From: Acidimicrobiia bacterium
GTDB lineage: Bacteria; Actinomycetota; Acidimicrobiia; Acidimicrobiales; Bin134
Reading direction: 5' to 3'
NCBI GenBank assembly: GCA_022821445.1
Contig: JAJEDQ010000170.1
Coordinates: 1-53,394 of the forward strand
DNA length: 53,394 nucleotides
Shown here piece after piece: positions 27,750-35,874 of this stretch (the first letter of the stretch is position 1; each line of letters starts with the position of its first letter). The notes beneath the pieces were generated by a model. It did no database searches. It saw only the letters and a list, made by a program, of their open reading frames with translations, and was not told the DNA's origin. Position numbers and translations under genes: made by a program.

Positions 27750-28168
27750 ACACTTGGCTGGTCGATACTGGACCATTGGTCGCCTACCTCGATTCCAGCG
27801 AGATCGAGCATGACCAAGTCGGCGAGATCATGGACGGGTTCACGGGCATGCTGGCTACCACTGCCGCAGTGGTCACCGAAGCCATGCATTTCGTCCGCCG
27901 CGCCCGCTACGGAGCCATGGCCGTCAGCGAGTTCATCTCTCAAAGTGGAATGCAGGTACACGGGATGTGTGAGTCCGCGGACATCCAGGCTGCCACCGAG
28001 CTGATGCAGCGCTACGCCGACACTCCCATGGACTTTGCCGATGCCACCCTGGTGCTGCTGGCAGAGCGGCTGGCTGTGCCAAACATCCTCACCTTGGACC
28101 GCAGGGGCTTCAACACGTACCGCTTGCCCGACGGCACTCCCTTCATCCCAGTTCTAGACAGTCTCTAG
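27746..28168 (+). CDS. vapC: PIN-domain ribonuclease toxin, VapC-like
   Basis: A 140-residue PIN-domain protein starting with GTG inside the antitoxin stop. The acidic metal-binding residues are D7 (LVDTGPLVAYLD), E45 (TEAMHF), D96/D99 (MDFADATLV) and D118 (ILTLDRRGF). VapC toxins cleave specific tRNAs or rRNA. All key residues are present, so it is probably active. The flanking decayed repeat and DUF222 nuclease suggest this is an accessory region. Confidence 0.85.
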   Translation: MNTWLVDTGPLVAYLDSSEIEHDQVGEIMDGFTGMLATTAAVVTEAMHFVRRARYGAMAVSEFISQSGMQVHGMCESADIQAATELMQRYADTPMDFADATLVLLAERLAVPNILTLDRRGFNTYRLPDGTPFIPVLDSL

Positions 28169-28187
28169 ACCCGGTGGTGGTCACTCG

Positions 28188-29123
28188 ATGCGCAAGAGAA
28201 AGGCTGGTTTTGGTCTTGGAAGAGGAGATGCTGTAGTGGGGTGGGTGAGGGGTCTGTGGGGGGATCGAGTTTGGGCCTGGGTGGTGCGGGTGTGGTGGGC
28301 GGCGTTGCCGTTTACTGCTGGGCCGGTGTTGGCCGATGGACTGCACGAGACCGCCGCGGCTTGGCGCTCGACTGCTTCAGTGGGGCTTTGGGTGCTGTGG
28401 GGCGTGGTGCTGGTGGGCTCTCTGTTGGTGCATCCGGCCACCCTGGTCATTGTCCGATTGGCCGTACCCGCCGGGGTGGTGGCCCTGGTTTGGGCGGGGA
28501 GGCAGGGTGCCGACTGGGGTGAGGTCGCGTTGGTGGCGGCCGTCACCGCCGCGGTAGCCGCAGTGGCGCTGAGCGCGCCGGTGGGCCATGGGTTTGTGAA
28601 CGGCGTCTCCTACGGCGACGAAGTCCGGCTCCTATTGCGGCCACCGGCGCTGCTTTTGGCCGGGCCGGTGCCGGTGGCGGCCGCGATCACGGTGGGCGGC
28701 ACCGTCAGCGGACCGCTGCTGTTGGCTGCCGAGCATTGGGCGGCTGGAGTGGCCGTCACAGTGGCAGGCGGTGCGCTGGCGGTGGTCGGGGCACGATCGC
28801 TTTACTCACTCACGAGGCGATGGCTGGTGTTCGTTCCCGCTGGCGTCGTGCTTCACGACCACCTTGCTGTCCAAGACCCCGTGCTGCTCCGTCGTCGAGC
28901 AGTAGCCAACTTCGGTCCAGCCCAGCGGGAGTCTGAAGCCCTAGACCTCACGCAGGGCGCGGCTGGGTTGATCTTGGAATTGACCATGAACCAGCCGATC
29001 ACCCTGTCTCCGCCCACCCGGAGAAAGCGCAAAGGCAGCGAGGTCCAAGCCGGCGCGGTCCTGATAGCGCCGTCCCGCCCCGGCCAAACGATCACCCTCG
29101 CCCGCCAGCGACAACTCGCCTAG
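28188..29123 (+). CDS. Unrecognised integral membrane protein
   Basis: A 311-residue protein that I do not recognise. Residues 30-210 hold about six hydrophobic segments (for example VGLWVLWGVVLVGSLL and ALLLAGPVPVAAAITVGG). The last 100 residues are soluble, with strands such as WLVFVPAGVVLHDHLAV and GAVLIAPSRPGQTITLAR that could form a PH-like or beta domain. There is no signal cleavage site. It starts 20 bases after vapC but faces no related gene. Confidence 0.5.
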   Translation: MRKRKAGFGLGRGDAVVGWVRGLWGDRVWAWVVRVWWAALPFTAGPVLADGLHETAAAWRSTASVGLWVLWGVVLVGSLLVHPATLVIVRLAVPAGVVALVWAGRQGADWGEVALVAAVTAAVAAVALSAPVGHGFVNGVSYGDEVRLLLRPPALLLAGPVPVAAAITVGGTVSGPLLLAAEHWAAGVAVTVAGGALAVVGARSLYSLTRRWLVFVPAGVVLHDHLAVQDPVLLRRRAVANFGPAQRESEALDLTQGAAGLILELTMNQPITLSPPTRRKRKGSEVQAGAVLIAPSRPGQTITLARQRQLA

Positions 29124-29161
29124 GGCCACCCCCTATTTGTCGGATTGGGAGTCCCTGAGCG

Positions 29162-29269
29162 CCGACAACACTTAGAAACTAAGATACCGAGCACTGATCC
29201 CACACCTTGTGCGCCAGCGCCCCGGCTGACAGCCCGACAACACTTAGAAACTAAGATACCGAGCACTGA
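29162..29269 (+). repeat. Two identical 36-bp repeats, 36 bp apart, upstream of the second catabolic operon
   Basis: The 36 bases at 29162-29197 recur without a mismatch at 29234-29269, with exactly 36 unrelated bases between. Each copy contains the inverted repeat CTTAG-AAA-CTAAG, similar in shape to MarR/SlyA operators (TTAG-n-CTAA). The second ends 24 bases before the cupin ATG. The operon's last gene encodes a MarR protein, so these are probably its binding sites. The rest of the gap 29124-29293 shows nothing else. Confidence 0.75.
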
Positions 29270-29293
29270 AGCAACTAGGGGGGAGGGACGAGC

Positions 29294-29773
29294 ATGGCGA
29301 GTCAGTTCACTGATGCTGAATTCTCCGAGCATGTCCAGCGGTACGGGAGCAAAGAACTGGACTGGGAGCCGTTTGCCGCCCAAGGGGACCTGAAGGAGGA
29401 ATACCGCCGGGCCCACGTGCGAATGGTGGGGGCGAGCATTACCGGCAAGCACCACGAGCCCGGAACGGTCACGGCCGACAACTTCACTTTGTCGGTGATG
29501 ATGATGCCCCCCGGGGCCGTGGCCCCGTCGCATGCCCACGAGGTAGAAGAGGTCTTCTTCGTGGTCAAGGGGGAGCTGACCGCATGGTGGGAGGACGACG
29601 ACGGGCGGATCGTCGACACGGTCCTGGGAGAACGGGAGATGATCTACAGCCCCGCCGGGATAATGCACGGTTTGCGCAACCACACTGATAAGGAAGCCCT
29701 GGTACAGGTGGTGATCGGCGTCGGACGCCCGCAGAAGCCCACCTACCTCGACGCCACTCTCACCGACCTCTGA
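29294..29773 (+). CDS. Cupin domain protein
   Basis: A 159-residue single-cupin protein. VAPSHAHEVEEVFFVVKGEL supplies the first motif with two His and a Glu, and SPAGIMHGLRN supplies the last His, so a metal site is likely. It follows a good ribosome binding site (GGGGGGAGGG) and is the first gene of the operon, seven bases before the creatininase-family gene. Cupins in sugar operons are often isomerases or sugar-acid binding proteins; the reaction is unknown. Confidence 0.75.
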   Translation: MASQFTDAEFSEHVQRYGSKELDWEPFAAQGDLKEEYRRAHVRMVGASITGKHHEPGTVTADNFTLSVMMMPPGAVAPSHAHEVEEVFFVVKGELTAWWEDDDGRIVDTVLGEREMIYSPAGIMHGLRNHTDKEALVQVVIGVGRPQKPTYLDATLTDL

Positions 29774-29780
29774 GGCGCCC

Positions 29781-30548
29781 GTGCGACTGGGAGCGATGAG
29801 TTGGACGACTCTGGGCGAGCGGTTCGAACAAGGCCCGCTGGATGTGATGATCCCGCTGGGCGCCTTGGAGCAGCACGGTCCTCATCTACCCCTGGATACC
29901 GACGCCCTCATCGCTGAGGCAGTGGCCGACCGGGCGGCCCTTCAAGCGGGGGAGTGCGTGGTGGTGCCCTGCCTTCCCGTTGGTGCTTCCCATCACCATC
30001 TGGCATTTCCCGGAACGGCCAGCCTGAACGACACCACTCTTCAGGCGGTGCTTGCGGAGGTGATCCGAACCCTGCTGAGCCACGGTTTCCGGAGCGCCTA
30101 CCTGGTTACTGGCCATGCCGGAAATGTGGGGGCAATGGCCGCAGCAATGGCCGAGTTGGAACCCACCGAGCAGAGCCGAGTGGTCTCGTTCGACGACTGG
30201 CCCGCCCAACGGGATGCCGTCCATCGGGTAGCCGAGGATCAGCTCAGTTTGGATCGAGAGCTGGTTGGAACCCATGGAGGGCATTTCGAGACCAGCATCA
30301 TGCTGGCCATCGCCCCCGATCGGGTGGACATGGCGTCGGCAGTCGCCGGTCATGTGGGGCCGGCCGCGCCGGCCAGTGCCAAGCTGCGCTCTGAGGGCAT
30401 GGCCGCTCTTTCGCCGGTCGGCGTCATCGGCGACCCCCGGGGATCCACGGCCGACGCCGGCGAGCTCTATCTCGACGCGTTGGTCAGCCTGGTAGTCGAG
30501 GGCATCACTGCCCACCGCAGCCGATCAAACGATCGGGTGGCCCCATGA
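29781..30548 (+). CDS. Creatininase family amidohydrolase-like protein
   Basis: A 255-residue protein starting GTG; an ATG 15 bases later is also possible. The metal-binding residues are seen in PLGALEQHGPHLPLDTDALI (Glu, His, Asp), VTGHAGNVGAM and THGGHFETSIMLAI (His, Glu). The family includes creatinine amidohydrolase, MftE and enzymes acting on lactams or sugar derivatives. Nothing nearby suggests creatine metabolism, so hydrolysis of a lactam or lactone of the operon's substrate is a guess. The stop overlaps the permease start by four bases. Confidence 0.8.
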   Translation: MRLGAMSWTTLGERFEQGPLDVMIPLGALEQHGPHLPLDTDALIAEAVADRAALQAGECVVVPCLPVGASHHHLAFPGTASLNDTTLQAVLAEVIRTLLSHGFRSAYLVTGHAGNVGAMAAAMAELEPTEQSRVVSFDDWPAQRDAVHRVAEDQLSLDRELVGTHGGHFETSIMLAIAPDRVDMASAVAGHVGPAAPASAKLRSEGMAALSPVGVIGDPRGSTADAGELYLDALVSLVVEGITAHRSRSNDRVAP

Positions 30549-31690
30549 CCCAGCCTGCGGCCGCCATTGGCTGGGCCGGGATCCGGGTTGCCACTCCTCG
30601 GTTGGTGGAGGCCGGATTCGCGATCTTCGTGGTCGTCATCCTGGGCGCGGTGATGACCGTGAAGTCCGACGTGTTCCTGACCACTGGAAATCTTCAGAAC
30701 ATCCTGCTGCAAACATCATTTTTGGCCTGCGCCGCCTTCGGAATGACCCTGGTGATCATCGCGGCCGAGTTGGACCTGTCCCAGGGGTCGGTGTTGGCCC
30801 TGATCGGCGTGGTGGCGGCCGAGACCATGGTGCGCAATAACAGCATCGCGCTCGGCCTGCTGGCCGGCGTGGGCGTGGGTATTGCCGCCGGTCTGTTCAA
30901 CGGACTCGTAACTGCGGTGCTGAGAGTTCCCTCGTTCATCACCACCTTGGGGCTGCTGATCATGGCCCGAGGTCTGGCTCGGGAGATCACCGCGGGCAAC
31001 ACCGTGGGCAACCTCCCCGGCGGATGGAAGGCATGGTGGAGCGGAGAGTTCATCGGACTGCGGATGCCCATCTGGGTGGCTCTAGGCCTTGGCGTCGCCT
31101 ACCACATAATCCTTCGCTATTCCCGGTTCGGATTGCGGATCTACGCAGTGGGGGGCAACGCCGAAGCAGCCCGTCGAGCTGGCATCAACGTCACCCGGGT
31201 GCGGGTCACGGTGTTTGTTTTGGGGGGCCTGGCTGTAGCCGTCGGGGGCTTCACCTTGTTGGGGCGGGTCAATGTCGGCCAGCCCAATGCCGCGGTGCTT
31301 ACCGAGCTATACGCGGTGGCCGCCGTGGTGCTCGGGGGCACCAATCTGTTCGGAGGACGGGGCTCGATTCCCCGAACCCTGGCCGGTGTCCTATTGATCG
31401 GGGTGATTCGCAACAGCCTGAATCTGCTCAACGTGTCGTCAAACATGCAAGACGTCTGGCTCGGTGTCGTATTCGTGCTGGCAATGACCTCTCAGTTCTT
31501 GCGCCGCTACCTGGAGCGGTGGGCCAACCGGAGCGAGGACACCGCAATCGAAGTCGAAGTGGAGCACGAACTCGACGAAGAACGTCGCGCCATCGAGCTA
31601 GCCGAGCAATCGGCTCGCTCGGCAGACCGAGAACTCCAAGGCGTGGAGCGGGCCGAGCAATCGGCCCCCTCGACGTCGGAGCAACCATAA
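30545..31690 (+). CDS. Sugar ABC transporter permease (ribose type)
   Basis: A 381-residue BPD_transp_2 family permease with 8-10 membrane segments and the usual family blocks (AAELDLSQGSVLALIG, FNGLVTAVLRVPSFITTLG, AVGGNAEAARRAGINV). Unlike the permease at 17008 it has normal length, apart from an unusual C-terminal tail of about 45 charged residues (EVEVEHELDEERRAIELAEQ) containing two related EQSA repeats. It is followed by the binding lipoprotein; the matching ATPase lies at 40377. Confidence 0.9.
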   Translation: MTQPAAAIGWAGIRVATPRLVEAGFAIFVVVILGAVMTVKSDVFLTTGNLQNILLQTSFLACAAFGMTLVIIAAELDLSQGSVLALIGVVAAETMVRNNSIALGLLAGVGVGIAAGLFNGLVTAVLRVPSFITTLGLLIMARGLAREITAGNTVGNLPGGWKAWWSGEFIGLRMPIWVALGLGVAYHIILRYSRFGLRIYAVGGNAEAARRAGINVTRVRVTVFVLGGLAVAVGGFTLLGRVNVGQPNAAVLTELYAVAAVVLGGTNLFGGRGSIPRTLAGVLLIGVIRNSLNLLNVSSNMQDVWLGVVFVLAMTSQFLRRYLERWANRSEDTAIEVEVEHELDEERRAIELAEQSARSADRELQGVERAEQSAPSTSEQP

Positions 31691-31709
31691 GCACCCGGAG
31701 GGGAACACA

Positions 31710-32705
31710 ATGAAAACCAAAAAACTGTTGTTCAAGCTGCTAGCGCTGCTGTTGGCCTTTGGGCTGGTGGCACCGGCGTGCGGCAACGACGATGACGACG
31801 ACACCGCGTCGGGCGACGGGGGCTGCGAAGAAATCTACGAGGTGCGGTACGCCAACTTGGCCACCTTCATCTTGTACTTCCGCGACCTCGAAGCCGGGCT
31901 GCGCGACTTCGGCGCCCAGAACTGCTGGAACTTCGTCGCCGCGGATGCCGCGTACGTGATCGAAGACCAGGTGGCTCAGATTGAGGACTTCGTGACCCAG
32001 GGGGTTGATCTAATCATCGCCTCGCCGGGCGACCGCCAAGCGCTCATTCCCGCCTATGAGGCCGCCGCGGCCGCCGGCATTCCCATGCTGTCCACCGGCG
32101 ACAGCGTGCAGGAGGCTGCCCCGGAGATCGGCTTCATCGGCACCGATTGGGGTGTTGAGGGCACCAAGCAGAGCGAGTGGATGGTCGAGCAACTCGGCGG
32201 ATCGGGCAAGATCGCCCGCATCGGCGGCCCGGGTGCCAGCGAGTACGTGGAGAAGCGCCGCGATGGCTTCGAGCACACCATGGACAACAACACTGGCATC
32301 GAAGTGGTGTTCAACCAGAGCGCTAACAGCTTCACCGCCGAGGAAGGCCTCCGGCTGGCCCAAGACGCCTTGACCGCCAATCCCGACCTCGACGGCATCT
32401 GGGCCGACAGCGATGCTCTGGCATTGGGTGCGGCCACCGCTGTGGAAGAGGCTGGCATCGACCACGCCGACATCCTCATCAGCGGGACCGACGGCGAGCC
32501 CGCCGTCTTCGACCAGATCCGGGCCGGATCCGGCGTGGACATGACCATCGCCCTGCGGGGCTACCAGTGGGGTTGGCAGACCGCCGAGGTCGCTCACCAG
32601 TACCTCACTACCGGCAGCACCGGCCAGGAGTACTTCATCCAGGCGCCCACCTTCGTGGTGGATGTCGACACCATCGAAGGCATGACCAATGCCGATCTCC
32701 GGTAG
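31710..32705 (+). CDS. Sugar-binding lipoprotein of the second ABC importer
   Basis: A 331-residue periplasmic-binding-protein-1 family protein. The signal peptide ends in lipobox VAPAC (residues 20-24) and is followed by a short acidic linker (GNDDDDD). The mature domain includes VDLIIASPGDRQALIPAYEA and GTDGEPAVFDQI. It has the same ACGNDD start as the lipoprotein of the inositol operon but differs throughout the ligand domain, so the ligand is probably different. It lies 19 bases after the permease. Confidence 0.9.
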   Translation: MKTKKLLFKLLALLLAFGLVAPACGNDDDDDTASGDGGCEEIYEVRYANLATFILYFRDLEAGLRDFGAQNCWNFVAADAAYVIEDQVAQIEDFVTQGVDLIIASPGDRQALIPAYEAAAAAGIPMLSTGDSVQEAAPEIGFIGTDWGVEGTKQSEWMVEQLGGSGKIARIGGPGASEYVEKRRDGFEHTMDNNTGIEVVFNQSANSFTAEEGLRLAQDALTANPDLDGIWADSDALALGAATAVEEAGIDHADILISGTDGEPAVFDQIRAGSGVDMTIALRGYQWGWQTAEVAHQYLTTGSTGQEYFIQAPTFVVDVDTIEGMTNADLR

Positions 32706-32738
32706 GGGTACTCACCTTCCGGTAACCCACTAGCGAAC

Positions 32739-34349
32739 ATGACCTATCGGGCCGACGTCCTCATCATCGGCGCCGGTGCCTCCGGCGGGGTGGCGGCGCG
32801 CCACCTGGCCGAGCGAGGCTTCGATGTTGTCTGCCTCGAGCAGGGCGATTGGCCCGATAGGTCGGCGTTCCCCGGCGCTCGGCCCGACTGGGAGCTGGCC
32901 ATCCGCAAGGACTGGGCCATGAGCCCCAATGTGCGGAGTCGCCCGGAGGACTATCCGGTGGTCCATGACGACTCGGACATCGAGCCCCTCATGTACAACG
33001 CAGTGGGGGGCAGCATGATCATCTACGCGGGGACGTGGCCCCGGATGCTCCCATCGGACTTCCAGGTGCGGACCATGGACGGGGTGGCCGACGACTGGCC
33101 CATCGCCTATTCCGACCTGGTTCCCTATTACAACGCCATCGACCAGCAGATCGGTGTGTCCGGCTTGGCCGGAGACCCGGCCTATCCGCCCCACGACGGC
33201 TATCCGCTGCCGCCGCTGCCCCTGGGCGCGGCTGGGCGGCGGGTGGCCGAAGGGCACAACCGGCTGGGGTGGCACTGGTGGCCCGAGCCCAACGCCATCT
33301 TGTCCGCCCCCTATGACGGGCGGAGGCCCTGCGTGCAGCGGGGGGTGTGTACGTCGGGATGCGCCGAGGGGGCCAAGGCCTCCACCGACCTGACCCACTG
33401 GCCCAGGGCGACTGCCGCTGGCGCCCGGCTCATCACCGGGGCCCGAGCCAGCCGGATCACGATGGGCCCGAGGGGGCTGGCCACTGGGGCTGTCTGGCTG
33501 GATCGCTCCGGGGTCGAGCATCACCAGGAAGCCGAAGTGGTGATCCTGGCGGCCAATGCGGTGGGCACGGCGCGGCTGCTGTTGCTGTCGGCCGACGACC
33601 GCCACTGTCCCGACGGGCTGGCCAACTCCAGCGGCTTGGTGGGTCGGCGCTTGATGATGCACCCGTTCTCGGTGGTCACCGGGTGGTGGGACGACCAGGT
33701 AGAGGGCTGGCAGGGCCACTTCGGGGCCAGCATCACCAGCTACCAGTTCTACGAGACCGATCCCGACCGCGGATTCATGCGAGGGGCCAAGTGGGCCCTT
33801 TCGCCGGTCGGCGGCCCCCTCAACCACATATTGCCCATGCGGGCTGGCAACGAGGTGTGGGGCCCCGAACATCATGAGCTAATGGGTCGCACATTCGGAC
33901 GGGGGGCGAGCTGGGCCATCTTCGGAGAGGACCTTCCCGAGGAGTCCAACCGCGTGGAACTCGACCCGGAACGCACCGACAGCCACGGCATTCCCGCGCC
34001 CCGGGTGGGCTACCGAATCTCCGACCACTCACGGCGATTGATGGCCTTCCAGGAAGCCAGGGCTGAAGAGTCGCTGAGGGCATCGGGGTGCCGGGAGACC
34101 GCGGTGGCCAGCATGATCCCCTATTCGGGATGGCACCTCATGGGAACCGCCCGCATGGGCAACGACTCGGCCTCCTCGGTGGTCAACTCCCGCCAGCAGG
34201 CCCATGATGTGCCCAACCTGTACATCGCCGATGCCAGCGTGTTCGTAACCAGCTCCGGGGTGAACCCCACCAGCACGATCACCGCGCTGGCCTTGCGAAC
34301 CGCGGACCTATTGGTTCAGCACCGCAGCGAGCAGAAGGTCCCGGCATGA
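32739..34349 (+). CDS. GMC family oxidoreductase
   Basis: A 536-residue FAD enzyme. The dinucleotide-binding motif is LIIGAGASGGVAARHLAERG (residues 5-24). The catalytic His is in GWHLMGTARMG (about 465) and the partner Asn in SGVNPTSTITAL (about 508). The family oxidises alcohols or sugar hydroxyls; members with a small partner subunit act on gluconate, glycosides or pyranoses. It overlaps the following small subunit gene by four bases. There is no Tat signal, so it is probably cytoplasmic. Confidence 0.88.
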   Translation: MTYRADVLIIGAGASGGVAARHLAERGFDVVCLEQGDWPDRSAFPGARPDWELAIRKDWAMSPNVRSRPEDYPVVHDDSDIEPLMYNAVGGSMIIYAGTWPRMLPSDFQVRTMDGVADDWPIAYSDLVPYYNAIDQQIGVSGLAGDPAYPPHDGYPLPPLPLGAAGRRVAEGHNRLGWHWWPEPNAILSAPYDGRRPCVQRGVCTSGCAEGAKASTDLTHWPRATAAGARLITGARASRITMGPRGLATGAVWLDRSGVEHHQEAEVVILAANAVGTARLLLLSADDRHCPDGLANSSGLVGRRLMMHPFSVVTGWWDDQVEGWQGHFGASITSYQFYETDPDRGFMRGAKWALSPVGGPLNHILPMRAGNEVWGPEHHELMGRTFGRGASWAIFGEDLPEESNRVELDPERTDSHGIPAPRVGYRISDHSRRLMAFQEARAEESLRASGCRETAVASMIPYSGWHLMGTARMGNDSASSVVNSRQQAHDVPNLYIADASVFVTSSGVNPTSTITALALRTADLLVQHRSEQKVPA

Positions 34350-34789
34350 CGACGCCTACATCGCCCGCCCCGACGGCCGATATCGACATCGGCCGATTGA
34401 CCGCTCTCGCCGACGTGATGCTGCCCGCCGCCCACGGGATGCCCGCAGTCTCTGACGTGAAGGCAGTGGAGTCTTACCTGCCCCAAGTCTTGGGCTGGCG
34501 CAAGGATCTACACCAGCCTCTGGTCCGGGCGGTGGATGCGCTTGATCCGTCTTTATTCACCATCGATCGGCTGCCGGCGCTCCACGAGGAGGACGAAGAC
34601 GCCTACGTCGCCCTTACCACCGCAGTGGCGGCGTGCTATTACCTCAGCCCGGTGGTGCGCGAGCTGATCGGTTATCCGGGCCAAGTGGCCAAAACCTACG
34701 ATCCCTTCTCCTACACCGAGTGGGTGGCCGAAGGTCTGCTCGATCCGGTTGTCGACCGAGGCCCGATCTGGCGGGAGACCCCAGGATGA
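34346..34789 (+). CDS. Small partner of the GMC oxidoreductase (gluconate 2-dehydrogenase subunit 3-like)
   Basis: A 147-residue helical protein with RLTALADVMLPAAHGMPAVS near the start, and GYPGQVAKTYDPFSYTEWV followed by a short tail at the end. This resembles the subunit 3 family that accompanies GMC dehydrogenases and often assists their maturation or export; no Tat signal is visible here. It overlaps both neighbours as ATGA. Function is inferred mainly from its position. Confidence 0.6.
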   Translation: MTTPTSPAPTADIDIGRLTALADVMLPAAHGMPAVSDVKAVESYLPQVLGWRKDLHQPLVRAVDALDPSLFTIDRLPALHEEDEDAYVALTTAVAACYYLSPVVRELIGYPGQVAKTYDPFSYTEWVAEGLLDPVVDRGPIWRETPG

Positions 34790-35874
34790 GCCGGGCAGTG
34801 ATTTTGACGGACTACAGCCACGGCCCCGCGGTCGAAACCCTCGACGTGGGACCAGTCCCGCCAGGAGGCGCGCTGGTGCGGGTTGACGCCGCCACCGTGT
34901 GCGGCACCGACGTACACATCTGCGATGGCGTCTTCGAGCAGCTGGCCAGTCTGCCCTTGGTGATGGGCCACGAGGGCGCCGGCACGGTTATCGAACTGGG
35001 TGCGGGGCTGGAGCGCGACGCGCTTGGCCAGCCGCTTCGGCCCGGCGACCGCGTCGTGTGGGCTCACAATTGGTGCGGCCGGTGCTATTTCTGCGCAGTG
35101 GCCAAACAGCCCACCCTGTGCGAGAACACAATGGGCTATGGGTGGGGGCCCTATGAGGAGGGCGCCGTCAACGGAACGTTCTCCGAACACCTGCACGTCT
35201 CGCCCGATTCGCGGGTGCTGCGGGTGCCCGAGGGGGTATCCAGTCCGCTCGCATCGGCGGCCACTTGCGCCCTGCGCACGGTGATGCACGCCCTCGATCG
35301 CATGCCCCGCATCCGGTTCAGCGACTCGGTGGTAGTTCTCGGTGCTGGGCCGGTCGGGGTCCTGGCCGCAGCGGCGGCGCTGCGGAGTGGGGCCAGCCAG
35401 GTGATTCTCATCGGTGCGCCCGCATCCCGGCTGGCCGCCACCGAAGAGTGGGGCCTCACCTCTCGCATCGACATAGATCACACCGAGCCGGACGAGAGAA
35501 TCGAAGCGGTACGCAACATGACGCAAGGCCGGGGAGCAGACATCGTGCTCGAATGCGCGGGACCGCCCAACGCCTTCACCGAGGGAATGGAGATGGTGCG
35601 AGCCGGCGGCACGCTCATGGTGATCGGCCAGGCCCATGGCGAAACGGTGCCCGTGGCGACCACGGCCATGAAAGTTCGCCAACTCACGGTGAGAACCTCG
35701 CTTTCGGCCGACATCTCCCACTTCCACGATGCCCTCCGGTTCCTCGACCGGCATAGCGTCGAGTTGGGATTGGAATCGGCAGTGTGCTCAACCACCTATT
35801 CGCTGGATCAGGTGACTGACGCCTTGGCCGCCATGCGAACCGGTGCCGAGATGAAGCCGGTGATCGTCCCATGA
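34786..35874 (+). CDS. Zinc-dependent alcohol dehydrogenase family protein
   Basis: With ATG at 34786 (overlapping the previous stop) the protein has 362 residues, normal for medium-chain dehydrogenases. Catalytic zinc ligands are in TVCGTDVHICDG and MGHEGAGTVIELG. The structural zinc site is around residues 96-110 (WCGRCYFCAVAKQPTLCEN). The cofactor motif is LGAGPVGVLAAAAALRSGA. It would oxidise a secondary alcohol of a sugar or polyol with NAD(P). Expressed with the aldehyde dehydrogenase that follows. Confidence 0.88.
   Translation: MSRAVILTDYSHGPAVETLDVGPVPPGGALVRVDAATVCGTDVHICDGVFEQLASLPLVMGHEGAGTVIELGAGLERDALGQPLRPGDRVVWAHNWCGRCYFCAVAKQPTLCENTMGYGWGPYEEGAVNGTFSEHLHVSPDSRVLRVPEGVSSPLASAATCALRTVMHALDRMPRIRFSDSVVVLGAGPVGVLAAAAALRSGASQVILIGAPASRLAATEEWGLTSRIDIDHTEPDERIEAVRNMTQGRGADIVLECAGPPNAFTEGMEMVRAGGTLMVIGQAHGETVPVATTAMKVRQLTVRTSLSADISHFHDALRFLDRHSVELGLESAVCSTTYSLDQVTDALAAMRTGAEMKPVIVP

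Noticed and set aside
27353-27961. A long minus-strand ORF through the vapBC region ending in the exonuclease remnant
   Set aside because: Only its last 33 codons have similarity; the rest is antisense to the VapB/VapC genes.
28181-28546. A Thr/Pro-rich minus-strand ORF opposite the membrane protein at 28188
   Set aside because: It is a low-complexity shadow of a GC-rich hydrophobic coding region, with no start signal or family pattern.
29162-29269. A two-repeat CRISPR array (36-bp repeat, 36-bp spacer)
   Set aside because: The dimensions fit, but there are only two copies, no cas genes in the window, the repeat contains a regulator-like palindrome, and it lies directly before an operon with a MarR gene. 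A regulatory repeat is more likely.
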